Assembly (NCBI RefSeq): GCF_036409155.1
Contig: NZ_JAZGLW010000002.1
Coordinates: 620,001 to 684,000, forward strand
DNA length: 64,000 nt
Direction: 5' to 3'
Source of the DNA: Mycobacterium sp. 050128
GTDB lineage: Bacteria > Actinomycetota > Actinomycetes > Mycobacteriales > Mycobacteriaceae
The translations under genes were made by a program, and so were the position numbers. This document shows positions 24,265-33,603 of the stretch, piece by piece. Position 1 is the stretch's first letter. Each line of letters starts with the position of its first letter. The notes under the pieces are model-generated. The model was not told where the DNA came from. It saw nothing but the letters and a program-made list of their open reading frames with translations, and made no database searches.

Positions 24265-24987
24265 ATGCCCAATGGTAGCACCGCACATGAAGTGCTCGCG
24301 GTCGTGTTCCAAGTTCACCAGACGACCGAGCAGGTTAAGGGAGCCTCCCGAAAGGGAAAACCGCAGCTTAACGTGCTGTTATGGCAGCGTGCGCGCGATC
24401 CGCAGCGCGGCTCCTGGTCGCTGCCGGGCGGGCGGTTGCGCAACGACGAGGACATGACCACGTCCGTGCGGCGCCAGCTGGCCGAAAAAGTGGATTTACG
24501 CGAGCTGGCCCACCTGGAGCAGCTCGCCGTGTTCTCCGACCCGGGCCGCGTGCCGGGCGCGCGGGTGATCGCGTCGACCTTTCTGGGCCTGGTGCCCTCC
24601 CCCGCCACTCCGGAGCTGCCGCCGGACACCCGGTGGCACCCGGTGAGCGCGCTGCCGCCGATGGCGTTCGACCACGGCCCGATGGTGACGCACGCACATG
24701 CCCGGCTGATCGCCAAGATGTCCTACACCAACATCGGATTCGCCTTGGCGCCAAAGGAATTCGCACTCTCCACGCTACGCGACATCTACAGCGCAACGCT
24801 GGGCTATCAAGTGGACGCGACGAATCTGCAGCGGGTGCTGGTCCGTCGCGGCGTGATCACGCAGACCGGCACCATCGCGCAGTCGGGTCGCAGCGGCGGG
24901 CGGCCGGCGGCGTTGTACCACTTCACCGACGCCGCGCTGCGAGTCACCGACGAATTCGCCGCGCTTCGGCCGCCCGGCCAGCCTTGA
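24265..24987 (+). CDS. nrtR: NrtR, Nudix-related repressor of NAD synthesis (Rv1593c-like)
   Basis: A 240-residue transcription factor: N-terminal Nudix-like domain (about 8-140) and C-terminal winged helix (about 160-236). The Nudix box is degenerate: GGRLRNDED...VRRQLAEK replaces the catalytic REUXEE with R-Q-L-A-E-K, so ligand binding without hydrolysis is likely, as known for NrtR. The ligand is expected to be ADP-ribose or an NAD metabolite. The start is the ATG at 24265; no Shine-Dalgarno precedes it. It is divergent from nadABC across a palindromic operator. Confidence 0.9.
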   Translation: MPNGSTAHEVLAVVFQVHQTTEQVKGASRKGKPQLNVLLWQRARDPQRGSWSLPGGRLRNDEDMTTSVRRQLAEKVDLRELAHLEQLAVFSDPGRVPGARVIASTFLGLVPSPATPELPPDTRWHPVSALPPMAFDHGPMVTHAHARLIAKMSYTNIGFALAPKEFALSTLRDIYSATLGYQVDATNLQRVLVRRGVITQTGTIAQSGRSGGRPAALYHFTDAALRVTDEFAALRPPGQP

Positions 24988-25098
24988 TCCGCGTCACCCC
25001 AACCGCTCGACGAGGAATCGTTCACTTCCTGGCCATTACAGTTTGGTTACCGACTGTTCATGCGCGAAAATGCCCGATGGCCTAGAAGGGATCCTGAA

Positions 25099-26439
25099 TT
25101 GGTTGAACTCGGCAATTTGGCAGGTACCGACGGTGCGGAATGGATCGGTCGCCCGCCACACGAGGAATTGCAGCCCAGGGCGCGCCCGGTGCTGCCCTCG
25201 GACGACCCGTTTTATCAGCCGCCGTCCGGTTTCCAACACGCCGAGCCCGGCACCGTGCTGCGCTCCCGCGAGGTTGAACTGGCCTTTCTTGGCCTGATTC
25301 CGCAATCCGTTTCGGCCATCCAGCTGCTCTACCGGACCACGGACATGAACGGCGCCCCCGAGGCGTGCGTGACGACCGTCCTCATCCCGGCCGAGCGCGT
25401 CGTCGGACCGAACACCCCGCTGCTGTCCTATCAGTGCGCGATCGACGCCATGTCGGCGCGCTGCTTTCCGTCCTATGCGCTGCGCAGGAGATCGAAGGCC
25501 CTCGGTTCCATCGCCCAGTTGGAGCTCTTCCTGATGGCCGCGGCCGTCGCCGAGGGTTGGGTGGTCTCGGTGCCCGACCACGAAGGGCTGCTGGGTTTGT
25601 GGGGTGCCCCCTACGAGCCCGGCTACCGCACCCTCGACGGCATCCGGGCCGCCATGAACTCGGCCCGGATCCCGACGTCTACGTCGGCGCCGATCGGGCT
25701 GTGGGGATACTCCGGCGGCGGGCTGGCCAGCGCCTGGGCCGCCGAAATGTGCGCCGACTACGCGCCCGAGCTGGACGTTGTCGGCGCGGTGCTGGGATCG
25801 CCGGTCGGCGATCTGGGCCATACCTTCCGGCGCCTCAACGGCGGCTTCCTGGCGGGCCTACCGGCGATGGTGGTGGCCGCGCTCGCACACATTTACCCCG
25901 ATTTGAACAGGGTCATCGAAGAGCACACGAACGACGAAGGACGCGCCCTGCTGGACCGGCTGGAGTCGATGACGACGGTCGAAGCCGTGCTGCGAATGGC
26001 CGGCAAGAACATGGGCGACTATCTCGACGAGCCGCTCGAGGACATCTTGTCGACCCCCGAGGTGTCGTATGTCTTCGACAACATCAAGCTCGGCGTCGCG
26101 ACACCCGCGCCGCCGGTCTTGATCGTGCAGGCCGTCCACGACTACCTGATCGACGTGCACGACATCGACGCGCTGGCGGACGCCTATTCGGCCGGCGGCG
26201 CCAGCGTCACCTACCACCGCGACGCGTTCAACGAGCACATGCTGCTGCACCCGCTGTCGGCGCCGATGACGCTGCGCTGGCTCACCGACCGCTTCGCCCG
26301 CCGACCGATCGAGGACCACCTGATCAGGACCGTTTGGCCGACGGCGTTCAACCCCATGACCTACGCCGGCATGATGCGACTGGGCGTGATCGCGGCCAAG
26401 GTCCTCACGGGACGAAAGATTCATCGCCGTCCGCTGTGA
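25099..26439 (+). CDS. LIP-type secretory lipase family protein (Rv1592c-like)
   Basis: A 446-residue alpha/beta hydrolase of the lipase/inactive-lipase (LIP) family. The nucleophile elbow is G-Y-S-G-G-G (about 206-211 in [12 protein letters not shown]), the acid is probably in [10 protein letters not shown], and the histidine in F-N-E-H-M-L-L-H-P. No signal peptide is visible, so secretion is uncertain. I place the start at a TTG (25099) with GGGA upstream because it gives the length recalled for Rv1592c; an in-frame ATG at 25060 is the alternative. It converges on the DUF2567 gene. Confidence 0.85.
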   Translation: MVELGNLAGTDGAEWIGRPPHEELQPRARPVLPSDDPFYQPPSGFQHAEPGTVLRSREVELAFLGLIPQSVSAIQLLYRTTDMNGAPEACVTTVLIPAERVVGPNTPLLSYQCAIDAMSARCFPSYALRRRSKALGSIAQLELFLMAAAVAEGWVVSVPDHEGLLGLWGAPYEPGYRTLDGIRAAMNSARIPTSTSAPIGLWGYSGGGLASAWAAEMCADYAPELDVVGAVLGSPVGDLGHTFRRLNGGFLAGLPAMVVAALAHIYPDLNRVIEEHTNDEGRALLDRLESMTTVEAVLRMAGKNMGDYLDEPLEDILSTPEVSYVFDNIKLGVATPAPPVLIVQAVHDYLIDVHDIDALADAYSAGGASVTYHRDAFNEHMLLHPLSAPMTLRWLTDRFARRPIEDHLIRTVWPTAFNPMTYAGMMRLGVIAAKVLTGRKIHRRPL

Positions 26440-26447
26440 GACGTCCG

Positions 26448-27113
26448 CTAGGAGACGGAGGCTTCCGGCTCCATCGGCAGCGCGTGTGACGGCGGATCGG
26501 TGAGCCCGGAGCTGCCCAGGTCGTCGTGGGCGCTTCCGGCCGCCAGCAGGGCATAGACCAGTGCCGCGATGGCGGCGGGCCACAGCAGCGTGGTGGCGAT
26601 CTGTAGCGGGCCGGGCCCGAAGAACACCGGCGGCGCCTGGATGACGTAGGACACCGCGGGGCTGCCCACCACCGGCACCTTGTCGACATCGAGCGCGCCG
26701 TAGCGCAGCAGGGCCAGCACCGCCCCCACCGCCGATGCCACACCGGCCGCACCGACCATGCCGAGCGTCAGGGCGACGACCATGCCCGGGCCCCGCAGCC
26801 GGCGCCACTGCCACGCCAGCACCGGCGCCACCACCGCCAGCACCGTCAACAGACCCAGCATCAGGCACGGCACGTCGAAGAAGTGCTCAGACTCGGTGCC
26901 CAGATAGTCATGCACCCGCTCGCCGGAGCGGGTGATCGCCACCACCAAGTGAATCGGCGGGGCCATCCACGCCCACAGGCCGCCCACCAACACGCCGGTC
27001 GCCGAAAGCCCAAGGACCGCAACGATCATCGCGCGCACCCGCGAGGGCCCGGCGGGCTCCGCAGTCATCGGTACCGCGGGCTCGGGAGCCGCGGGCACCC
27101 AGGGTTCGGTCAC
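26448..27113 (-). CDS. DUF2567 family membrane protein (Rv1591-like)
   Basis: A 221-residue protein with about four membrane helices (about 30-52, 82-102, 110-135 and 175-197) after a short Pro/Ala-rich N-terminus. Function unknown. The start is a GTG at 27113 that overlaps the bsaP stop (GTGA), which argues strongly for this site over the in-frame ATG at 27212. Third gene downstream of bioB, so it may share the biotin transcript, although no biotin role is known to me. Confidence 0.85.
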   Translation of the reverse strand: MTEPWVPAAPEPAVPMTAEPAGPSRVRAMIVAVLGLSATGVLVGGLWAWMAPPIHLVVAITRSGERVHDYLGTESEHFFDVPCLMLGLLTVLAVVAPVLAWQWRRLRGPGMVVALTLGMVGAAGVASAVGAVLALLRYGALDVDKVPVVGSPAVSYVIQAPPVFFGPGPLQIATTLLWPAAIAALVYALLAAGSAHDDLGSSGLTDPPSHALPMEPEASVS

Positions 27114-27337
27114 CGCTGAGTCTCCAGATCCACCGAGTCCACCTCGCCGTGCCGCGAACAGCGCGCGCGCCAGCCGTCGGGGCGAACCTGGACGATCATC
27201 CGGCGCCCGCACTCGGCGCAGAAGCGCGGGGGCTCAAGGCCCAACTGGGCCGCGGTGGGCACCGTCGTACCCCCCAATTCCCCGGTATAGACGTTGTAGA
27301 CGCCGGCGCTGACCGGAGCGCCCAGATCTGGAACCAC
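27110..27337 (-). CDS. bsaP: Biotin synthase auxiliary protein BsaP (Rv1590-like)
   Basis: A 75-residue protein encoded 30 bp downstream of bioB. It has four possible metal or cluster ligands: C-A-E-C (about 40-43) and C-S-R-H (about 60-63). Small proteins at this site in mycobacteria have been described as auxiliary factors that support BioB iron-sulfur chemistry; I assign the name by position, size and the CxxC/CxxH pattern. The start is a GTG at 27337. It is translationally coupled to the DUF2567 gene. Confidence 0.8.
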   Translation of the reverse strand: MVPDLGAPVSAGVYNVYTGELGGTTVPTAAQLGLEPPRFCAECGRRMIVQVRPDGWRARCSRHGEVDSVDLETQR

Positions 27338-27367
27338 AAGACTCGAACCTAGCCGCTACAGAGTGGC

Positions 27368-28405
27368 TTACAAGCTGGCATTGAGCGCTTTGATGGGCAT
27401 CTGCAGATCCTCGAGCAGCTCCAGATCGGATTCGGCGGGGCGGCCCAGGGTGGTCAGGTAGTTCCCGACGATCACGGCGTTGATCCCGCCGAGGATGCCC
27501 TGCTTGGCGCCGAGGTCGCCCAGGGCGATCTCCCGGCCACCGGCGAAGCGCAGCATCGTGCGCGGCAACGCCAGCCGGAAGGCGGCCACCGACTTGAGGG
27601 CTTCGCTGACCGGCATCACCTCGAGGTCGCCGAACGGCGTGCCGGGCCGCGGGTTGAGGAAGTTCAGCGGCACCTCGTCGGGGCCGAGCTCGGCGAGGTC
27701 GGCGGCGAATTCCGCGCGCTGCTCCAAGGTTTCTCCCATGCCGAGGATGCCGCCGCAGCAGACCTCCATGCCGGCGTCGCGCACCATCGTCAGCGTCTGC
27801 CAGCGCTCTTCCCAGGTGTGGGTGGTGACGACATTGGTGAAGAACGACTTGGCGGTCTCCAGGTTGTGGTTGTAGCGGTGCACGCCCATCGCGGCGAGCT
27901 CGTCGACCTGCTCGGCGGTCAGCATGCCCAGCGAGCAGGCGACGTTGATCTCGACCTCGTTGCGAATCGCCTCGATACCCGCCGCGACCTGGGACATCAG
28001 CCGCTTGTCCGGACCGCGTACCGCGGCAACGATGCAGAATTCGGTGGCACCCGACTTCGCGGTTTGCTTGGCGGCTTCGACCAGGCTGGGGATGTCCAGC
28101 CAGGCGCTGCGCACCGGCGAGGCGAACAGCCCGGACTGCGAGCAGAAGTGGCAATCCTCGGGACAGCCGCCGGTCTTGAGGCTGATGATGCCCTCGACCT
28201 CGACCTCGGGGCCGCACCAGCGCATCCGCACCTCGTGGGCCAGCGCCAGCAGCTCCTCGAGCCGGTCGTCGGACAGTCGCAACACCGCAAGGACCTGGTC
28301 CCGGCTCAATCCCTCGCCGCCCTCGAGCACCTGCTGGCGGGCTACCGCCAGGATGTCAGCTTCATGGCCGGCTTCGGTGGTGGGTCGAGTTGCCGCTTGA
28401 GTCAC
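27368..28405 (-). CDS. bioB: Biotin synthase
   Basis: Radical SAM enzyme that inserts sulfur into dethiobiotin. It is 345 residues. The radical SAM cysteines are in C-P-E-D-C-H-F-C, followed by the [2Fe-2S] region with C-S-L-G-M-L and [10 protein letters not shown], and R-F-A-G-G-R near the end. The GTG at 28405 has GGGGAG seven bases upstream; the ATG at 28459 would add an acidic leader with no family counterpart. The gene is separated from bioA-F-D by the 28.6-32.4 kb cassette and the ligase-like gene. Confidence 0.95.
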   Translation of the reverse strand: MTQAATRPTTEAGHEADILAVARQQVLEGGEGLSRDQVLAVLRLSDDRLEELLALAHEVRMRWCGPEVEVEGIISLKTGGCPEDCHFCSQSGLFASPVRSAWLDIPSLVEAAKQTAKSGATEFCIVAAVRGPDKRLMSQVAAGIEAIRNEVEINVACSLGMLTAEQVDELAAMGVHRYNHNLETAKSFFTNVVTTHTWEERWQTLTMVRDAGMEVCCGGILGMGETLEQRAEFAADLAELGPDEVPLNFLNPRPGTPFGDLEVMPVSEALKSVAAFRLALPRTMLRFAGGREIALGDLGAKQGILGGINAVIVGNYLTTLGRPAESDLELLEDLQMPIKALNASL

Positions 28406-28479
28406 CAAGTACTCCCCTGCATCTTTTGTCGCGTCCGCGTCAGCGGTCACATCCGCCACGACGTCGTGGCAGCCTGAAC

Positions 28480-28492
28480 GAAACGGTGTTCA
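28480..28492 (-). promoter_or_regulatory. BioQ-like operator upstream of bioB
   Basis: Read on the minus strand this is tgaac-acc-gtttc. The actinobacterial BioQ consensus, as I recall it, is TGAAC-N3-GTTAC, so 9 of 10 fixed positions match. It lies 75 bp upstream of the bioB start, a normal place for a repressor site. BioQ itself is not in the window. Confidence 0.55.
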
Positions 28493-28578
28493 ACGTAGGG
28501 TAACGGCCCGCGCGTGCAGGCCCGCGACGTGGGCGAGCCGGGCCGTGGATATGTCGACTTCAGGGGTATACGGGAACC

Positions 28579-28758
28579 ATGGCTGCTCAGCACGTCGAGT
28601 ACCTGGGACACCACATGCTTCTGTTGGCGCTGCCGGCCTTCTTGCCGGCCGTCATCGTCGTCGCCGTGATCCTCTACGCCGCGCTGAAGGACCGTCGCTC
28701 CGGACAAGCCGACGACGCCCACCAGCAAAGCGACACGCCGAGCGAAAAGCGTGATTGA
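28579..28758 (+). CDS. Small single-helix membrane protein, first gene of the cassette
   Basis: A 59-residue ORF starting at the ATG at 28579 and ending TGA at 28758. It has a His-containing N-terminus (M-A-A-Q-H-V-E-Y-L-G-H-H), one long hydrophobic helix (about 13-35, with L-L-L-A-L-P-A-F-L-P-A-V-I-V-V-A-V-I-L) and a charged, hydrophilic C-terminus, so an N-out/C-in orientation is likely. It precedes, on the same strand, the polytopic gene at 28872 by 113 bp. No family recognised. Codon use and the clean membrane pattern favour a real gene. Confidence 0.6.
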   Translation: MAAQHVEYLGHHMLLLALPAFLPAVIVVAVILYAALKDRRSGQADDAHQQSDTPSEKRD

Positions 28759-28871
28759 CACGCCCCGAATCGGGGCATTACACCTTGGATTGCGTGAACT
28801 TACCTGCGAGTAACAACTAGTCGTCGATTGGATCTCCCGGGACGTCCCGGCGCTGTGGGGAGGACATGACA

Positions 28872-30704
28872 ATGGTGCCAACTGGACTGCCGCTGCTCGC
28901 CGAGCCGTCGGCTCGCGGGGCCGGACTCAACCAGGTGATCGGCCTGTCGGTGGCCGCGATGGTCATCACGTTGGTCATGCTGTGGGTGGGCTACGCGCAC
29001 CGCACTCATCGCATCACGTGGCTGACACGCGTCGCCGACAAGCTGGGCGAGAAATTCCACCGCCCCAACTGGGTGGCGCTGCCGGTCCTGGTTTTCACGA
29101 CATCGATCATCTGCGCGCTGTTCGGCTTCATCTGGGACGTCAGCTGGCACATCGGTAACGGCCGCGATCCCGGGCCGTTGGCCAACCCGGCGCACTACTT
29201 CATCATCATCGGCCTGTTCGGGGTGTTCCTGGCCGGCATGATCGCGATCGTCATCCCGTACGACAAGCCCGGCCCGGCGGCGGTGCGCATCACCCGGACC
29301 TGGCACGCACCGGTCGGCGGCGTGCTGATGGCCGGCTGCGGGCTCTACGCGATGATCGGCTTCCCGCTCGATGACATCTGGCACCGCATCTTCGGTCAGG
29401 ATGTCACCCTTTGGGGCCCAACGCATTTGATGATGATCGGTGGTGCCTGCTTCTCGCTGTTCGCGGTGCTGATGCTGGAGCGCGAAGGCGAGGCCGCAGA
29501 GGGCGACAAGCTCACCCAAGGCGTATTCATCACCTTCCTGCGTTACCTGTCGTTCGGCGGAATGTTCATCGGTCTGTCGGTCTACCAAATCGAATACGAC
29601 TTCGGTGTCGAGCAATTCCGCCTGGTCCTGCAGCCGATGATGATCGCCTTTGCCTCGGCACTGGCGGCTGCCGCGGCCCGCATCACGATGGGCCGCGGTG
29701 CCGCGATCATCGCGGCGTTGTTCGCCATCGCGCTGCGCGGTGCGGTCGCGGTGCTGGTGGGCCCCATCCTGGGCGCACCGATCAACTGGTTCCCCCTGTA
29801 CCTGGGCCCCGCGCTGGTGGTTGAACTGGTGGCGCTGACCCCGTTGGTCAAGCGCCCCATCGCCTTTGGCGCCGTGTCTGGTCTGGGCGTGGCGACGGTG
29901 GGACTTTGGCTGGAATCGCTGTGGATCGCAGCGGTGTACCACTACCCATGGCCGGTCGGCATGTGGGGCGAGGCCCTGGCCATGGCGGTTCCGGTGGGCG
30001 TGATGTCCGGAATGTGCGGGGCGCTGTTCGGCATGGTACTGACGGGGCAGCGGCTGCCGCACCGCTGGATCGGCGTCTCGACGGTGGTGGCCACCGTCCT
30101 GGTGATCGGTGGCGCGGTGGCCAACGGCCTGCACATCGCGGTCCCCGAGCAGGGCAAGGCCGCCATCACACTGACCGAGCTGCCCAGCGCTCCGGGCCAG
30201 CGCATGGTGTCCGCCGACGTGCAACTGACGCCGCCCGATGTCGTTGGCTCGCAACCGGATTGGCTGACAATTCTGTCCTGGCAGGGCCGCATGGAAAACC
30301 AGCGCGGTCTGGTGATCGACCGGCTCGAGAAGGTCGGCCCGGGCCACTACCGGTCCACGCAGCCCGTCCCGGTCTGGGGATCGTGGAAGACGCTGCTGCG
30401 GATTCAGGACGGCTACACGATGACGGGCGTGCCGATCTACGAGCCGGCCGACGAGGCCATTCCCGCGGCCGAGGTTCCCGCGCTGTCCTCGATCGACCGG
30501 CCGTTCGTGCACGAGATCACCATCCTGCAGCGGGAGCGCGACCAGAACGCGCCCGGCTGGCTGTACAACGCCGGTTCGGTCGTCGTGCTGGTCCTGACGC
30601 TGATGGTCATCGCCGGTCTGACGTGGGGTGCGGGCCGCATCAACGATGCGCTGTCCGAACCGGAGCCGGTCGAGGTAAAACAACCACTACCGCGGGCAGC
30701 ATGA
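28872..30704 (+). CDS. Polytopic membrane protein with duplicated D-x2-W-H/P-x-H motif and FixH/YtkA-like C-terminal domain
   Basis: A 610-residue protein of unknown function. The first 400 or so residues hold about ten membrane helices. Two segments repeat the same pattern, D-x2-W-H-x3-G-x-D then P-x-H a few residues on (D-V-S-W-H...N-P-A-H and D-D-I-W-H...G-P-T-H), suggesting an internal duplication and metal ligands. Residues about 420-550 are predicted outside and resemble FixH/YtkA/CopC-type beta domains (G-H-Y-R-S-T...V-W-G-S-W-K), then a final helix near 575-595. The ATG at 28872 is favoured over 28866 because GGAGG at 28859-28863 is then 8 nt away. Four bases separate it from the cupredoxin gene. 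Confidence 0.8.
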   Translation: MVPTGLPLLAEPSARGAGLNQVIGLSVAAMVITLVMLWVGYAHRTHRITWLTRVADKLGEKFHRPNWVALPVLVFTTSIICALFGFIWDVSWHIGNGRDPGPLANPAHYFIIIGLFGVFLAGMIAIVIPYDKPGPAAVRITRTWHAPVGGVLMAGCGLYAMIGFPLDDIWHRIFGQDVTLWGPTHLMMIGGACFSLFAVLMLEREGEAAEGDKLTQGVFITFLRYLSFGGMFIGLSVYQIEYDFGVEQFRLVLQPMMIAFASALAAAAARITMGRGAAIIAALFAIALRGAVAVLVGPILGAPINWFPLYLGPALVVELVALTPLVKRPIAFGAVSGLGVATVGLWLESLWIAAVYHYPWPVGMWGEALAMAVPVGVMSGMCGALFGMVLTGQRLPHRWIGVSTVVATVLVIGGAVANGLHIAVPEQGKAAITLTELPSAPGQRMVSADVQLTPPDVVGSQPDWLTILSWQGRMENQRGLVIDRLEKVGPGHYRSTQPVPVWGSWKTLLRIQDGYTMTGVPIYEPADEAIPAAEVPALSSIDRPFVHEITILQRERDQNAPGWLYNAGSVVVLVLTLMVIAGLTWGAGRINDALSEPEPVEVKQPLPRAA

Positions 30705-30708
30705 GCCA

Positions 30709-31071
30709 ATGACGTTGCGCGGCATGGTCAATGCGGCGTGGGTGACGGTGCTGATGTGCGTCCTGATCGCCTGCGGCGGCCCTCAGGGCCAGCCCGCGCC
30801 CGGCGCCTTGGACATCGACGTGAAGATCTTCCAAAAGCAGGTGACCCCGACGAACGCGGTGCTGCAGGCGAAGGTCAAGCAGCCGATCGTCCTGCACGTC
30901 ACCAGCGACGCGACCGATGAACTGCACGTGCACTCGGTGCCCGATCACAAGTTTCAGGTCGCCGCCGAACCCAACCAGACCTTTCACTTCACCGTCGACG
31001 TCCCCGGCAACGTTGAAGTGGAACTCCACCAGCTGGACCGGACGATAGCGACGATTCAAGTCGGACCGTGA
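30709..31071 (+). CDS. Cupredoxin-like lipoprotein
   Basis: A 120-residue lipoprotein. The signal peptide ends in L-I-A-C (lipobox, cysteine at about 23). The mature part (about 35-120) is a short all-beta sequence of cupredoxin type, similar in size to EfeO cupredoxin domains, with histidines in E-L-H-V-H-S-V-P-D-H and V-E-L-H-Q. The canonical blue-copper cysteine and methionine are missing, so a type-1 copper site is unlikely; another metal mode or a structural role is possible. It overlaps the next gene by 4 bp (GTGA). Confidence 0.8.
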   Translation: MTLRGMVNAAWVTVLMCVLIACGGPQGQPAPGALDIDVKIFQKQVTPTNAVLQAKVKQPIVLHVTSDATDELHVHSVPDHKFQVAAEPNQTFHFTVDVPGNVEVELHQLDRTIATIQVGP

Positions 31072-32420
31072 CGCAGCTGCTGGCGCACGGTCTGGGCGGA
31101 TCGAGCGATCTCCCGGTCCCCTACGCGTACGCGATGGTCGGCGCCGCATGGGCGCTGACGTTCACGTTCGCCTTGGTCGCCTTCGCTTGGCGGCGCCCGC
31201 GTTTCGACCCGGAGGCGCCCGGTCATCGGCTGCCCGCATGGGTGACCACGCTGGTCGACGCCCGCGCGACGCGCTGGACGGTTGCGGGTGTGGCGCTGGC
31301 CTTCGCGGTGTGGGTGGTGCTCGCCGGGGTCTTTGGCCCACAGACACAAGCCAACGGCCTACTCGGGGCGTTCTACGTGCTGCTGTGGGTCGGGCTGGTC
31401 CCGCTGTCGCTGGCGTTCGGGCCGGTATGGCGGGTCATCTCCCCGGTGCGCACGGTGTACCTGCTGCTGCGGCGCGCCGTGCCCGAGCGGCTGAGCCGGC
31501 CGCGACTCTGCTACCCCGAGCGCTGGGGCTACCGTCCGGCCGCGGCCGGACTGTTCGCCTTCGTGTGGCTGGAGTTGGCGAGCCCGAACTCGGCGTCGCC
31601 GGCGTGGGTGCGCGGTTGGCTGCTGGTCTACGCGGTGGTGATGCTGGTCGGGTCGTGGCTGTGCGGGCAACGCTGGCTGGCCAGGGTCGACCCGTTCGGC
31701 GTGTACAGCATGGCGGTGTCGCGACTGTCTCCGTTTTGGCGCTCGAAAGCCAACGGGCAGATCGTCATCGGCAATCCGTTCGACCATCTGCCGTCGCTGC
31801 CGGTGCGGCCCGGTGTGGTCGCGATGCTGGCGGTGCTGCTCGGGTCGACGGCGTTCGACAGCTACTCGTCGTCGCCGACCTGGCGCAACTTCGCCGATCG
31901 GCTTTCGCGTCTGGCGCACGACGTGCCGCCGGCATTGATGTCGTCGGCGCTGCGGACCGTCGGGCTGGTGATCTTCGTTTCGGTTGTCGCGCTGACCTTT
32001 TCGCTTGCAGCCCGGGCAACCGGCGGGGTGGACCGCGAGCAGCGACGCGCCCTGCCCGGTCAGCTGGCACACTCGCTGATCCCGATTGTGGTCGGCTACA
32101 TCTTCGCGCACTACCTGTCCTATCTGGTGGAGCGCGGACAGCAGGCCGTGATCGCGCTGGCCGATCCGTTCGGGCACGGCTGGAACCTGTTGGGGCTGGC
32201 CCATTTACGGGTGGCCTATGTGTTGTCCCAGCATCCGCCGTTGCTGGCCGGCATCAAGGTGGCCTGCGTGGTGACCGGGCACATCGTCGCGGTGATCGCG
32301 GCGCACGACCGGGCGTTGCGGCTGTTGCCGGCCGGCCATCAGCTCACCGGGCAGCTCACCATGATGCTGGTCATGGTCGGCTATACGTTCACCGGCCTGT
32401 ACCTGCTCTTCGGCGGCTAG
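31068..32420 (+). CDS. Polytopic membrane protein (database label often fenitrothion hydrolase), function unknown
   Basis: A 450-residue protein with about eleven hydrophobic helices. The sequence contains repeated W-R-x-I-S-P-V-R, V-D-P-F-G-V-Y and G-N-P-F-D-H stretches and histidines in A-H-Y-L-S-Y-L, F-G-H-G-W and T-G-H-I-V-A-V-I-A-A-H. I recall such actinobacterial proteins being labelled fenitrothion hydrolase in databases, a transferred name I would not trust for function. The GTG at 31068 overlaps the lipoprotein stop. The gene converges on the 2'-5' ligase-like gene with a 4-bp overlap. Confidence 0.8.
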   Translation: MTQLLAHGLGGSSDLPVPYAYAMVGAAWALTFTFALVAFAWRRPRFDPEAPGHRLPAWVTTLVDARATRWTVAGVALAFAVWVVLAGVFGPQTQANGLLGAFYVLLWVGLVPLSLAFGPVWRVISPVRTVYLLLRRAVPERLSRPRLCYPERWGYRPAAAGLFAFVWLELASPNSASPAWVRGWLLVYAVVMLVGSWLCGQRWLARVDPFGVYSMAVSRLSPFWRSKANGQIVIGNPFDHLPSLPVRPGVVAMLAVLLGSTAFDSYSSSPTWRNFADRLSRLAHDVPPALMSSALRTVGLVIFVSVVALTFSLAARATGGVDREQRRALPGQLAHSLIPIVVGYIFAHYLSYLVERGQQAVIALADPFGHGWNLLGLAHLRVAYVLSQHPPLLAGIKVACVVTGHIVAVIAAHDRALRLLPAGHQLTGQLTMMLVMVGYTFTGLYLLFGG

Positions 32421-32923
32421 AGCGGGTACTCGACCCGCTTGTTGCCGTCCCAGCGGCGCACGCCCGCGAAGCTGCCCTCGATCTGCGACGGCCGGCCCGC
32501 GATGCGCAGCGCGCGCCCCAGTTGGGCGCCACCGACCCGGCGCGCCAGCGTGACGTGTGGGGTCCACTGGCCGGGCAGGCTGTTGGGCATCGGTGCGGGC
32601 GCCAGATACGGGCGGCACAGCCGGTGCACCTCGGCGTGCAACGCCAGCAGCTCGCCGCTCGGCACCAGCAGCCGGGCGAACACCGCGCTGGTGCGGCCGA
32701 ACAGCACCGGCGCGCCGATCAGCGCGCTCAGCGGAAGCCGCTCGCTCACCGGACGCAACAGCTCGTCGACGTCGGCCGAAATGCTTTCCGCGACAGCAAG
32801 TGTGACGTGCGGTCGGCCGGTCGGGGCCTGGCTGGGGATCCCGGCACCGGCCAGCTCGTCCCAGATCCGGCGGACCGCGGCCTCGGTGTCGCGGTCGAAG
32901 ACCAGCTCGATCGAATGGACCAT
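32417..32923 (-). CDS. 2'-5' RNA ligase/cyclic phosphodiesterase family protein (Rv1571-like)
   Basis: A 168-residue member of the 2H phosphoesterase superfamily. The two defining H-x-T motifs are present as H-V-T-L (about 39-42 and about 122-125), each in the right context (G-R-P-H-V-T-L and W-T-P-H-V-T-L). Members act on RNA 2'-5' bonds or cyclic nucleotide ends; the substrate here is unknown. It shares one base with the bioD stop (TGATG) and so belongs to the bioA-F-D transcript. Confidence 0.85.
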   Translation of the reverse strand: MVHSIELVFDRDTEAAVRRIWDELAGAGIPSQAPTGRPHVTLAVAESISADVDELLRPVSERLPLSALIGAPVLFGRTSAVFARLLVPSGELLALHAEVHRLCRPYLAPAPMPNSLPGQWTPHVTLARRVGGAQLGRALRIAGRPSQIEGSFAGVRRWDGNKRVEYPL

Positions 32924-33603
32924 CAGCCGGCCAGCGCGCTCACCCAGTCAGGGTCGAATGCCGCCGCACTCATCGTGGCGAAATCGTCGACGCTCAGCGC
33001 ACCGGCCCCCGCGGGCAGCGCGGCCCGCACCGGCGCCAGCCGCTCCAGGGCCGAACGGTTCGACGTCTGGACCACCGTCGGCCGCGACGGCCAGCTGCCG
33101 ATCACCACACCGGCGCATGAAAGCCCTTGTCCAGCAAGTGATTCCAGAGTAAGCGCGGTGTGGTTCAGCGTGCCCAGTTCCGCGGTGACGGTGACCAGCA
33201 CCGCGGCACCCAACTCGACGGCGAGATCACGCAGGGTGACGCCGGCGGCGGCGAGTTCGACCAGCAGCCCGCCGGCACCCTCGACCAGGGTGAGCCGGCC
33301 AGGGCGGTCCAGGCCGCGGATGAGCCCCAGCATCTGATCGCGGGTGGGCAGCGGCATCCCGGCCTGCTCGGCGGCCGCCACGGGCGCCAGAGCCTGCGGA
33401 TACCTTGCCAGGCCGGCGGTTTCGGTCACCCCGGACAGCCGAGTCACCTCGGCGAGGTCGTCGTCGCCGGAATCGGTGCCGGTCTGCGCGGGTTTACACA
33501 CCGCGACGTCGATCCCGGCCAGACGCGCGTGACAGGCCAGCGCCGCGACGGCGACCGTCTTGCCAACCCCCGTGCCGGTACCCGTAACGGCCAGGACGGT
33601 CAA
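32923..33603 (-). CDS. bioD: Dethiobiotin synthetase
   Basis: ATP-dependent carboxylation of 7,8-diaminopelargonate to dethiobiotin. It is 226 residues with the P-loop G-T-G-T-G-V-G-K-T, the C-K-P-A-Q-T-G substrate lysine region and the [10 protein letters not shown] switch. The start appears to be a TTG at 33603 (L-T-V-L-A-V), overlapping the bioF stop as TTGA. Third enzyme of the bioA-F-D set. Confidence 0.94.
   Translation of the reverse strand: MTVLAVTGTGTGVGKTVAVAALACHARLAGIDVAVCKPAQTGTDSGDDDLAEVTRLSGVTETAGLARYPQALAPVAAAEQAGMPLPTRDQMLGLIRGLDRPGRLTLVEGAGGLLVELAAAGVTLRDLAVELGAAVLVTVTAELGTLNHTALTLESLAGQGLSCAGVVIGSWPSRPTVVQTSNRSALERLAPVRAALPAGAGALSVDDFATMSAAAFDPDWVSALAG

Noticed and set aside
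28800..30683. 627-codon minus-strand ORF opposite the large cassette gene
   Set aside because: Arg/His/Gln-rich with no hydrophobic pattern; the plus-strand gene has clear membrane helices and proper starts.
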